A DNA stretch of 15,296 bases from Bacilli bacterium (GTDB taxonomy: Bacteria; Bacillota_I; Bacilli_A; RF39; UBA660), in contig CAAHEM010000048.1 of assembly GCA_900772435.1 (NCBI GenBank), positions 1 through 15,296 of the forward strand, written 5' to 3'. A model generated the notes under the pieces. The model saw nothing but the letters and a program-made list of their open reading frames with translations. It made no database searches and had not been told where the DNA came from. Shown here one piece after another: positions 8,732 through 15,296 of the stretch (positions are counted from its first letter, which is position 1; each line of letters opens with the position of its first letter). The translations under genes and the position numbers were made by a program.

Positions 8732-9169
8732 ATGAAAATTATATTTATAGAAGATGTTAAAAAACAAGCAAAGAAAGATGAAATCAAAGAAGTTAAAGAT
8801 GGATATGCTAAATTCTTAATCTCTAAAAAGTTAGCAGTACCATACACTGAAAAAAGTATGAATGTTCTTCAAGGAGAAATAGACGAAAGAAATGAAAAAG
8901 AACAAGAATTAATCGCTGAATGCAATAAAATTAAAAACAAACTAAAAGATAAAAAGATTGAATTCAAGGTTAAGACAGGCGCTAATGATAAAGTATTTGG
9001 TACAATAACAGCAAAACAAATTAGTGAAGAATTATCTAAAATGGGATATGACATTGATAAGAAAAAAATAATGATAGATGGTGAAATCAATTCACTAGGA
9101 ACTCACATAGTAACAATTAATTTACATAAACAAGTAAGTTTTGGGATGGATGTAGTTTTAACAAAGTAG
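8732..9169 (+). CDS. rplI: 50S ribosomal protein L9
   Basis: Binds 23S rRNA in the large subunit with its N-domain; the C-domain reaches out from the ribosome. The 145 residues cover the N-domain (1-~45), the long connecting helix (~46-75) and the C-domain (KVKTGANDKVFGTITAKQI onward). The family signature is altered: DGYAKFLISKKLA replaces the usual DGYAxNFLxPxGLA, with one residue fewer at the conserved Asn and Ser/Lys at the Pro/Gly sites. GGAGGTG (8721-8727) lies a few bases before the ATG. It heads the operon with dnaB, 13 bases upstream of it, a common Firmicutes order. Identity is secure despite the divergent signature. Confidence 0.95.
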   Translation: MKIIFIEDVKKQAKKDEIKEVKDGYAKFLISKKLAVPYTEKSMNVLQGEIDERNEKEQELIAECNKIKNKLKDKKIEFKVKTGANDKVFGTITAKQISEELSKMGYDIDKKKIMIDGEINSLGTHIVTINLHKQVSFGMDVVLTK

Positions 9170-9182
9170 TAGGGGAGTATTT

Positions 9183-10526
9183 ATGGCAAGACAAGAACCT
9201 CAAAATAAGGATGCAGAAATATCAGTACTTGGATGTGGATTCTTAGAAAAAACAGCATTAGATAAAATTTTAGATGAAGTAACAGAAGAAATGTTTTATG
9301 ATGAAGCAAATAGAATAATATTTAAAACTATGAAAAATCTTCACATAAACAATATACCTGTAGATGTTCAAACTGTATGTAATGAACTTGATAAAACAAA
9401 ATCATTATCAAAGGTTGGTGGAGTAGAATATATTACAAAAGTAATAGACTCAGTACCATCTACAGCAAACTTAAGTTATTATATTAAAATAATATTTGAA
9501 AAGAGTGTACTTCGTAATTTAATTGAAAAGAGTACTAGAATTCAAGAAGAATGTTACGATGAAAAAGATTCAGTAGTTGATATTGTAGAGAATGCTGAAA
9601 GAAATATTCTAAGTGTTTATAATGATAAACTAGGTCGTGATATTCAAAGAATACAAGATGTACTTCCAGAAGTACAAAAGAATTTAGAAGCATTAGCAGA
9701 ATCAACTGATGAATATACTGGTATTAGAACAGGTTATTATGACTTTGATGCGATGACTCGTGGACTTCAAAAGAAACAAGTTATAATCATAGCTGGTCGT
9801 CCAGGTTGTGGTAAGAGTGCATTCTCACTAAATGTTGGGCTTAATGCAGCAATACATGATAAAAAAAGTGTAGCTTTATTCTCACTAGAAATGGGTGTAG
9901 AAGAAATTACAAAGAGAATGTTCGGAGTAGTCGGTAAAATAGATGGTGACGTACTAAAAACAGGTAAATTAAAAAATACTGACTGGAAAAAATGGAATGA
10001 AGCAATGAGTGAACTTTCAGATGCTAAATTCTATGTGGACGATTCAGGTGGTCTAACAGTAAGCGAAGTAAGAAGAAAATGTAGAAAATTAAAAAATTCA
10101 GATGATGGTTTAGACCTGATAATAATAGATTACTTACAATTACTTTCAAGTTCTAGTAAATATGCTGGACAAAGAGTTCAAGAAGTAAGTGAAATAAGCC
10201 GTGATATTAAAAAACTAGCCATGGAATTAGATGTTCCAGTTATAGCACTAGCCCAACTATCAAGAAGCGTTGAGCAAAGAAAAGGCGGCGACAATAAACC
10301 AAAATTATCAGACTTAAGAGAATCAGGTTCTATTGAACAAGATGCCGATATCGTATTATTCTTACATAGTGATGAATATGGAAAATACGATGGTAATGTT
10401 AATAGAAAAATAGAATTACTAGTAGCAAAACACAGAGCAGGTTCAACAGGAACAGTAAACCTATTATTCAAAATGAATACTGGTTCATTCGATAATTATT
10501 CAAATAAGGAAGATGGAAATGAATAA
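9183..10526 (+). CDS. dnaB: Replicative DNA helicase DnaB (called DnaC in Bacillus)
   Basis: A hexameric ATP-driven 5'-3' helicase that unwinds DNA at the replication fork and recruits primase. The 447 residues match the family length. The N-terminal domain (1-~105) begins with the typical PQNKDAEISVLG. After the linker comes the RecA-like motor: Walker A GRPGCGKS (205-212), LFSLEMG after it, Walker B LIIIDYLQLL with Asp316, then ALAQLSRSVEQR, LRESGSIEQDADIV and a C-terminal KHRAGSTGTV that corresponds to the arginine-finger region (usual KxRNGPTG). GGGGAG (9172-9177) precedes the ATG. The last codons overlap the start of the M23 peptidase gene. Confidence 0.97.
   Translation: MARQEPQNKDAEISVLGCGFLEKTALDKILDEVTEEMFYDEANRIIFKTMKNLHINNIPVDVQTVCNELDKTKSLSKVGGVEYITKVIDSVPSTANLSYYIKIIFEKSVLRNLIEKSTRIQEECYDEKDSVVDIVENAERNILSVYNDKLGRDIQRIQDVLPEVQKNLEALAESTDEYTGIRTGYYDFDAMTRGLQKKQVIIIAGRPGCGKSAFSLNVGLNAAIHDKKSVALFSLEMGVEEITKRMFGVVGKIDGDVLKTGKLKNTDWKKWNEAMSELSDAKFYVDDSGGLTVSEVRRKCRKLKNSDDGLDLIIIDYLQLLSSSSKYAGQRVQEVSEISRDIKKLAMELDVPVIALAQLSRSVEQRKGGDNKPKLSDLRESGSIEQDADIVLFLHSDEYGKYDGNVNRKIELLVAKHRAGSTGTVNLLFKMNTGSFDNYSNKEDGNE
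10506..10512 (+). promoter_or_regulatory. Ribosome binding site that fixes the M23 peptidase start
   Basis: AAGGAAG inside the dnaB 3' end lies 6 bases before the ATG at 10519 but directly abuts the ATG at 10513, so 10519 is the better start. Confidence 0.6.
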
Positions 10527-11976
10527 AAATGAGTTAACAATCTCAAATATATTATTTGGTATATTTGCGATAGGAATAGTTCTTTATATGTGTTTAACAT
10601 TTAAACCAATAGAAAGAACTATAAATAACTATTATCAAATATCTCTTGGTGGAGAAAGAATAGGACTTATCAAATCTAAAGATGAACTTTATGATTTAAT
10701 AGATAAAGAACAAACAGAATTAAAAGAAAAATACAACGTTAGTAAAATATATCCACCATCAGGTTTAGAAGTACAAAGTGTTAAAACATATAAAACAAAT
10801 CTTATGACAGCATCAGAAGTATATGATGATATAAAAGATTTAGATCCATTCACAATTGAAGGATATGAAGTAACAGTTAGTACAGAAGGTAATGGAACAA
10901 CAAAATTCTATGTTCTAAATAAAGATGATTTAGATAAAGCAGTAGAAAACACTGTAACAGCTTTTATAAGCAAAGAAGAATATCAAAATTATTTAGATGG
11001 TAAAGTAAAAGAGTCAGACAAAGATGGAACAGAAGTAACTGATGTATACTTTGGAGACAATGTAACAATTAAAAAGACATTAATATCAACAGAAAACGAA
11101 ATAATAACAAATGCTGATGATTTAAGTATGTACTTTCTATTTGGAACAACAAATCTTACACAAAAGTATACTGTAAAATCTACTGATACAATAGAAACAA
11201 TAGCAGAAAAGAATAAATTAGGAGTACAAGATTTCTTAATAGCAAATCCAGATATAGCCGGAGAAAATGCTCTACTAGCAGTTGGACAAGAAGTTATCGT
11301 AGCTCCAATCAACCCAGTTGCCAAAATAATGGTTGATTCATTTGAAACAGAGACTCAAACTATAAAATATGAAACAAAAGTTGTATTAGATAAAACATTA
11401 AATGCTTCAGAAAAATATGTAAAACAAAAAGGTTCTAATGGACTTAGTAAAGTTGTATATGCTACACAAGAAGCAAATGGTGTAATCATGAAATCTAAAT
11501 TTGTTTCAGAAGAAGTAATAAATGCAGCAGTTGATGAAATAGTAGTAGTAGGTGCTAAAAATGTAGTTTATGTTGGTAATAACACATATTGGGCATGGCC
11601 AACAGTAAAACCTTATAGATTCTCATCAATGTATGGTTACCGAAGAGATCCAGTTACTGGAAAACCAAGTTCAATGCATAGAGGTGTAGATATAGTAGGT
11701 ACGCCATCAGATAATATATTCGCGATACAAAGTGGTACAGTTGTAGCTTCAGGTTATAGTGGTGATATGGGTAATCATGTAGATATTGATCACCATAATG
11801 GATACATTTCAGTATACATGCACTTAAAATCTAGATTAGTTAAAAAGGGAGATCAAGTGGAAAAAGGACAATTAATAGGAGTAATGGGTTCAACTGGTAA
11901 GTCAACAGGAAAACACCTTCACTTAGCTATTAGAAAGAATGGACACTACATGAATCCACTAGAAATATATAAATAA
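10519..11976 (+). CDS. Membrane-anchored LysM-G5-M23 peptidoglycan endopeptidase
   Basis: A cell-wall hydrolase that probably cuts peptide cross-links outside the membrane. From the ATG at 10519 it has 485 residues: an uncleaved-looking N-terminal membrane helix (~7-27); an extracellular region of unknown fold (~30-210); a LysM peptidoglycan-binding domain (~217-261, with TIETIAEKNKLGVQDFLIAN); a G5 domain (~269-345); and a C-terminal M23 domain (~366-485). The zinc-site residues are present: His387 and Asp391 (HRGVD), and His466 and His468 (HLH). The stretch GNHVDIDHHNGYISVYMHL is typical of LytM-like enzymes. The start overlaps dnaB by 8 bases and the stop overlaps rlmH (TAATG), so the three are co-translated. 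Not a degenerate type, so enzymatic activity is likely. Confidence 0.92.
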   Translation: MNKNELTISNILFGIFAIGIVLYMCLTFKPIERTINNYYQISLGGERIGLIKSKDELYDLIDKEQTELKEKYNVSKIYPPSGLEVQSVKTYKTNLMTASEVYDDIKDLDPFTIEGYEVTVSTEGNGTTKFYVLNKDDLDKAVENTVTAFISKEEYQNYLDGKVKESDKDGTEVTDVYFGDNVTIKKTLISTENEIITNADDLSMYFLFGTTNLTQKYTVKSTDTIETIAEKNKLGVQDFLIANPDIAGENALLAVGQEVIVAPINPVAKIMVDSFETETQTIKYETKVVLDKTLNASEKYVKQKGSNGLSKVVYATQEANGVIMKSKFVSEEVINAAVDEIVVVGAKNVVYVGNNTYWAWPTVKPYRFSSMYGYRRDPVTGKPSSMHRGVDIVGTPSDNIFAIQSGTVVASGYSGDMGNHVDIDHHNGYISVYMHLKSRLVKKGDQVEKGQLIGVMGSTGKSTGKHLHLAIRKNGHYMNPLEIYK

Positions 11977-12413
11977 TGATAAAAATATTATGCGTAGGTA
12001 AAATAAAAGAAAAATACTTAAATGATTTAATAAATGATTATAAAACAAGAATTACTAAATATCATAAAATAGAAATAATAGAACTTAAAGATACTAACAT
12101 AGATAATGAATCAAATGAAATATTAAACCATTTAAATGAAAAAGATTTTAATATATGCATGGATATCAATGGAAAAGAATATACATCAATAGAATTATCA
12201 AACTTAATAGATAATACTTTCACAAATGGTTATGGAACAATAACATTCATAATAGGTGGAAGTGATGGTATAAATCAATATGTTAAAAACAAATGCAACT
12301 TAAGATTATCTTTTTCAAAACTAACATTTCCCCATGGATTATTTAGAGGAATATTATTAGAACAAATATATAGAAGTTTTAAAATATTAAACAATGAAAG
12401 TTATCACAAATAG
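11976..12413 (+). CDS. rlmH: 23S rRNA pseudouridine1915-N3 methyltransferase RlmH
   Basis: A small SPOUT methyltransferase that uses SAM to methylate pseudouridine 1915 in helix 69 of 23S rRNA in assembled ribosomes. The 145 residues are shorter than the usual ~155-160. Hallmarks: KILCVGKIKEKYLNDLINDY at the start, TFIIGGSDGI (Gly94-Gly98) for the SAM-binding knot, LTFPHGLFRGILLEQIYRSF and a C-terminal YHK. The usual hydrophobic residue after PHxLxR is Gly here. The ATG overlaps the TAA of the M23 gene by one base. No separate ribosome site is obvious, so translation probably depends on coupling. Confidence 0.94.
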   Translation: MIKILCVGKIKEKYLNDLINDYKTRITKYHKIEIIELKDTNIDNESNEILNHLNEKDFNICMDINGKEYTSIELSNLIDNTFTNGYGTITFIIGGSDGINQYVKNKCNLRLSFSKLTFPHGLFRGILLEQIYRSFKILNNESYHK

Positions 12414-12425
12414 TGATAACTTTTT
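12397..12425 (+). terminator. Rho-independent terminator overlapping the rlmH stop
   Basis: An 11-bp perfect stem (12397-12407 with 12413-12423), loop AAATA, ends in TTTTT (12421-12425). The TAG stop (12411-12413) spans loop and right arm. Confidence 0.75.
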
Positions 12426-12442
12426 AACTATAAAAATATAAT
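12413..12442 (+). promoter_or_regulatory. Possible promoter of the transporter-lipoprotein-ung group
   Basis: Perfect TATAAT (12437-12442) with GTGATA (12413-12418, 4 of 6) 18 bases upstream, in the right arm of the terminator. The ATG at 12447 starts only 4 bases after the -10, so a transcript from here would be leaderless or would miss the ATG. Confidence 0.35.
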
Positions 12443-12446
12443 TAGT

Positions 12447-13637
12447 ATGTGGATATTATTAATTATATTTTTATTTATTTTATCTATTTATTTAACAATA
12501 AAACTAAATTTTAAAAACTATAAATTAAATATTTTAAAACTTCTATCAAAAGATAAAACATCTTTATTTCTAACACTAGGTACCAAAATAGGAGTAGGCT
12601 CACTAATAGGGACAACTTCATCAATAATTATTGGCGGTTTTTCATCAGTAATATGGATGATACTTTTTTCACTCTTAACAACATCTATAACATACCATGA
12701 AGCATACTATGGAAATAAATATAAAAAAGAAAATAATAATAATTTCGTAGGTGGACCATACTATATATTAAAATATGGACTTAATAAAAAAATACTTTCA
12801 ATTATTTCATTAATACTTTTAATAGTTATATATTCATTTCTATTTCAAATGATACAGATGAATTCTATAGGATACTTACTAGAACTATTAAGCATCAAAA
12901 AATATTTAATAATTATTATTTCTCTTATAGTATTATTTATTACATTTAGACTATCTATTGAAGAAGTATTAAATGGACTTAATAAAATAGTGCCACTTAT
13001 GTGTTTGCTTTTTTTAATAGTTAGTATTTATGGAATAATAAAAAACTTTAAATTAATAGATATAACACTTATAACAAAAGATTTTACAAGTTTAGAGTCA
13101 ATACTTACAGGTTTAGTTATCGGAGTAAAAAGAAGTATATTCATGAATGAACTTTTAATAGGCACAACTAGTACAGGAAGCGCAAGCGATAAAAATGATA
13201 TTAAAGCGTCTATAAACTATCAAATACTAAGTGTATATTTTATCGGAGTATTTATAACAATTATTATTTCATTACTTTTATTAATTTATCTAAGTAATAA
13301 TGATATATTAAGTAACTATAATTTACTTCTTGCTGGAGTATACACTAGTATATTAGGTAAATATGGTTTATTATTTTTATTAACACTTTACATTTTATTC
13401 GGATTTACCACTATATTAAGTGGTTACTACATAGGTAAAAATAACATAGAATATTTAACAAATTCTAAAGTAATACTAAATATATTCAAAACAATATTTA
13501 TCTTATTTGCTGTAAGTGGAATACTATTTAAAAGTGAATTTCTATGGAATATAGTAGATAATTTAATTTTAATAATGATAATAATTAATAGTTATAGTAT
13601 AATTAAATTAATAAAATGTAAAAAGGAGAAGATATGA
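12447..13637 (+). CDS. Divergent AGCS-type (sodium:alanine/glycine symporter-like) transporter
   Basis: An integral membrane protein of 396 residues with about ten hydrophobic helices, probably a cation-coupled amino acid carrier. Resemblance to the AGCS family: a GTKIGVGSLIGTTSSIIIGG stretch (45-64) followed by an IWM helix, in the place of the family's GxGNIAGVAxAIxxGG; VGGPYYILKYGL (101-112) for GGPMYYIxxGL; and RSIFMNELLIGTTSTG (229-244) for RGxFSNEAGLGSA. It is shorter than the usual 440-490 and two of these substrate/ion-site motifs are changed (GNIAG to GSLIG, NEAGLGSA to NELLIGTT), so substrate and activity are uncertain. No ribosome site precedes the ATG. Its stop overlaps the lipoprotein start (ATGA). 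A very hydrophobic, Ile/Leu-rich composition limits certainty. Confidence 0.65.
   Translation: MWILLIIFLFILSIYLTIKLNFKNYKLNILKLLSKDKTSLFLTLGTKIGVGSLIGTTSSIIIGGFSSVIWMILFSLLTTSITYHEAYYGNKYKKENNNNFVGGPYYILKYGLNKKILSIISLILLIVIYSFLFQMIQMNSIGYLLELLSIKKYLIIIISLIVLFITFRLSIEEVLNGLNKIVPLMCLLFLIVSIYGIIKNFKLIDITLITKDFTSLESILTGLVIGVKRSIFMNELLIGTTSTGSASDKNDIKASINYQILSVYFIGVFITIIISLLLLIYLSNNDILSNYNLLLAGVYTSILGKYGLLFLLTLYILFGFTTILSGYYIGKNNIEYLTNSKVILNIFKTIFILFAVSGILFKSEFLWNIVDNLILIMIIINSYSIIKLIKCKKEKI
13575..13603 (+). promoter_or_regulatory. Possible internal promoter before the lipoprotein gene
   Basis: ATGATA (13575-13580, 4 of 6), 17 bases, TATAAT (13598-13603), inside the 3' end of the transporter gene. 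AT-rich context makes this weak evidence. Confidence 0.25.
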
Positions 13638-14080
13638 AAAAAATAGTTTTAGGAATTCTAATAGGTTTAACAAGTGTATTTTTATTAACTGGATGTACTA
13701 ATGAAATTGATAAACTTATTACAACAGAGTCTGATGTTAAAATTGAAAACAGCAATGTAACATTAAAAGTAAGAGAAGAAACTTTAACAAATAAAGGCGC
13801 AACATTCGTACTTGAAAATAATAGAAAGGATATTATTGACTATACACTTGCTTATGAAATAGAAGCTAAAAGAGATAATAAATGGTATAAGTTAGGTATC
13901 ATTGCTGAATTTGTTGAAGAAATCTATGAAGTAGATGCTAAGTCAACAGATCAAATAATTGTTGATTGGGAAAAAACTTATTTAAAATTACCAAAAGGTG
14001 AATATAGACTTGTAAAAGAAATAAGTGTTCCGTCAACATTAGAATTATTTTATGTAGCAGGAGAATTCAAAATAAAATAA
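13634..14080 (+). CDS. Lipoprotein with bacterial Ig-like (Big_14-type) domain
   Basis: A 148-residue protein with a lipoprotein signal peptide: KK, hydrophobic core, then lipobox LLTGC with Cys21 as the lipidated residue, so it should sit on the outer face of the membrane. The mature part resembles the bacterial Ig-like domain found in Firmicutes lipoproteins and peptidoglycan-associated proteins: LTNKGATFVLENN, then KRDNKWYKL, then IIVDWEKTYLKLPKGEYRLVKEI. Function of these domains is not well known. AAGGAG (13623-13628) is 5 bases before the ATG, which overlaps the TGA of the transporter gene; ung follows 20 bases after the stop, so the three look like one operon. Confidence 0.82.
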   Translation: MKKIVLGILIGLTSVFLLTGCTNEIDKLITTESDVKIENSNVTLKVREETLTNKGATFVLENNRKDIIDYTLAYEIEAKRDNKWYKLGIIAEFVEEIYEVDAKSTDQIIVDWEKTYLKLPKGEYRLVKEISVPSTLELFYVAGEFKIK

Positions 14081-14100
14081 AAATACAAGAAGGAGTAGTT

Positions 14101-14772
14101 ATGATAGGCAACGATTGGGATATAGTATTAAAAAATGTATGGGAAAGCGAAGGCTTTCATAAATTCATGAATAAAGTTAAAGAAGAGTATAAAACACATA
14201 CTTGCTATCCAGCATATGAAAATATATTCAATGCTTTAAAAAGCACACCTTATAGTAATGTTAAAATAGTTATTTTAGGACAAGATCCATACCATGGAGA
14301 AGGCGAAGCACATGGTCTTTCATTCAGTGTACAAGAGGGTGTAAAGTTACCACCGAGTTTACAAAATATATTTAAAGAACTATATGATGACTTAGGAATT
14401 AAAAATGGCCCTAGTGGAGACTTAACACCATGGACTAAAGAAGGAGTATTATTACTAAACAGTGTTTTAACTGTTAGAAAAGATATGCCAGCATCACATA
14501 AAGATCTTGGCTGGCAACTATTAACAGATCATATAATAAAATTAATAAATCTTAAAAAAGAACCAGTAGTATTCATACTATGGGGAAACTTCGCAAGAAG
14601 TAAAAAAGTGTTTATAACAAACCCTAAACACCTAGTAATAGAAAGTACACACCCAAGTCCATTTTCAGCAAGAAACGGATTCTTTGGAAGTAAACCATTC
14701 TCAAAAGCAAACAACTTCCTAAAAAAGAACAATATAAAAGAAGTGAATTTTACACTTCCAAATCATTATTAA
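14101..14772 (+). CDS. ung: Uracil-DNA glycosylase, family 1
   Basis: Removes uracil from DNA to start base-excision repair, in the cytoplasm. The 223 residues match the family. Motifs: GQDPYHGEGEAHGLSFSV with catalytic Asp62 and His65; LPPSLQNIFKEL; LLLNSVLTV; and the DNA-intercalation loop HPSPFSARNGFFGSKPFS with His184 (the usual form is HPSPLSAxRGFFG). AAGGAG (14090-14095) is 5 bases before the ATG. The 3' end overlaps the convergent LemA-like gene by 23 bases, and no terminator for ung is visible just beyond its stop. Identity is secure. Confidence 0.97.
   Translation: MIGNDWDIVLKNVWESEGFHKFMNKVKEEYKTHTCYPAYENIFNALKSTPYSNVKIVILGQDPYHGEGEAHGLSFSVQEGVKLPPSLQNIFKELYDDLGIKNGPSGDLTPWTKEGVLLLNSVLTVRKDMPASHKDLGWQLLTDHIIKLINLKKEPVVFILWGNFARSKKVFITNPKHLVIESTHPSPFSARNGFFGSKPFSKANNFLKKNNIKEVNFTLPNHY
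14740..14758 (-). terminator. Possible terminator of the LemA-like gene, inside the ung 3' end
   Basis: On the minus strand, GAAGTG and CACTTC form a 6-bp stem (14758-14753 with 14745-14740) with a 7-base loop that contains the TAA stop; TTTTATATT follows. The stem is short, so confidence is moderate. Confidence 0.45.
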
Positions 14773-15296
14773 AACTATCGTCTATTTCTCTTCCTTCAAG
14801 TAAAGTTTTAATCTTATAACCTTTTAATTTAGCTACTAGATTAAAAGGTATTTTTTTAATTAAATTATTATATTCTAAAGTATATTTATTATAAAAAGTT
14901 CTAAGAGATATTATATGTAATTCATTATCTTCATAGTCATCAATATTTTGATTAAACTCTTTAACATCTTTAGTTTCACGAGTCTTTTTATTATCTTCAC
15001 GAATTTCCATTATCTCACTATAACACTTATCAAGAACACTCTCATCTTTAAAACTAACTAAATCATTAATCTCTAAAGCATTAACTTCATCAAAAGTACT
15101 ACTTTCAATTTTTAATTTCTTAGTGACATAATTAATCATATTAACTAATAACTCTTTTTTATTCTTCATTTTCTCTAACATATCATTTTCAGCATTAGTA
15201 AGCATCTTATGTAAATTATCGATTCTTTCTTTAAAGAATTTTAAAAGAATATTAATAAGTAAAAATAATACTATTAAAATTACTAATACTAAAGCT
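14750..15296 (-). CDS. LemA-family membrane protein (5' end beyond the window)
   Basis: A membrane-anchored helical protein of the LemA family, whose function is not established. Reading the frame upstream from the Met at 15205 stays open to the window edge. It adds a hydrophobic helix (VLVILIVLFLLINILLKFF) and a linker, so that Met is internal and the true start lies outside. The family pattern is seen in the C-terminal part: ISLRTFYNKYTLEYNNLIKK then IPFNLVAKLKGYK, for the usual RxFYNxxVxxYNxxIxxFPxNLxAxxxGF. The N-terminal half (MKNKKELLVNMINYV) replaces the more common RxDLIPNLVxxVKGY, so this is a divergent member. It converges on ung and overlaps it by 23 bases. Confidence 0.78.
   Translation of the reverse strand, partial: ALVLVILIVLFLLINILLKFFKERIDNLHKMLTNAENDMLEKMKNKKELLVNMINYVTKKLKIESSTFDEVNALEINDLVSFKDESVLDKCYSEIMEIREDNKKTRETKDVKEFNQNIDDYEDNELHIISLRTFYNKYTLEYNNLIKKIPFNLVAKLKGYKIKTLLEGREIDDSFNNDLEV

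Noticed and set aside
8576..8767. 63-aa minus-strand open frame spanning the divergent promoter region
   Set aside because: It overlaps the start of the 473-aa gene and of rplI in other frames, has no family resemblance, and its region holds clear promoter and ribosome sites.
10513..10518. ATG at 10513 as start of the M23 peptidase
   Set aside because: AAGGAAG directly abuts it with no spacing; the ATG at 10519 is 6 bases away from the ribosome site.

Overview
The window is an AT-rich, gene-dense chromosomal segment from a Firmicutes-like bacterium. It uses the standard code: TGA ends the 152-aa membrane protein, the Cse60-like protein and the AGCS-like transporter, so this is not a UGA=Trp mollicute. 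Ribosome binding sites are strong AGGAG/GGTGA types. Several features point to a cell-walled Gram-positive: a LysM/G5/M23 wall hydrolase, an LTGC-box lipoprotein, a YtgP/MurJ-like flippase and a Cse60-family sporulation-associated protein. The order rplI-dnaB also fits Firmicutes. Very low GC, tiny intergenic gaps and stop codons buried in terminators suggest a streamlined genome, perhaps an uncultured gut Bacilli/Erysipelotrichia-like lineage. That placement is inference.

Layout. Positions 1-1174 hold the 3' part of ligA (NAD+-dependent DNA ligase). Positions 1223-4582 form a compact set: a 152-aa single-pass membrane protein, a membrane GGDEF protein with two tandem extracellular solute-binding-like domains and a DGDEF signature, and a YihY/BrkB membrane protein, with gaps of 4 and -1 bases, closed by a hairpin terminator. 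Positions 4640-6453 hold a Cse60-like protein translationally coupled to a YtgP/MurJ/SpoVB-type flippase, followed by a terminator. A stand-alone SAM methyltransferase (6547-7161) converges on a large acidic, tail-anchored protein of unknown function (7189-8610, minus strand), and the two share a symmetric terminator.

From a divergent promoter region (8611-8731) runs the replication/translation/wall operon rplI - dnaB - M23 peptidase - rlmH (8732-12413). Its last two junctions overlap and it ends in a hairpin that contains the rlmH stop. A third group (12447-14772) has a divergent AGCS-like transporter, a lipoprotein with an Ig-like domain and ung. ung overlaps, tail to tail, a minus-strand LemA-like gene that runs off the window end.

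The window is mostly core housekeeping. I see no mobile element, CRISPR array, tRNA, rRNA or recognisable riboswitch, and no gene-free stretch over 300 bases. No complete new system is evident. The most interesting items are the unknown tail-anchored protein next to rplI, the unusual sensor-GGDEF cassette, the Cse60/flippase coupling, and the very compact placing of promoters and terminators over gene ends.
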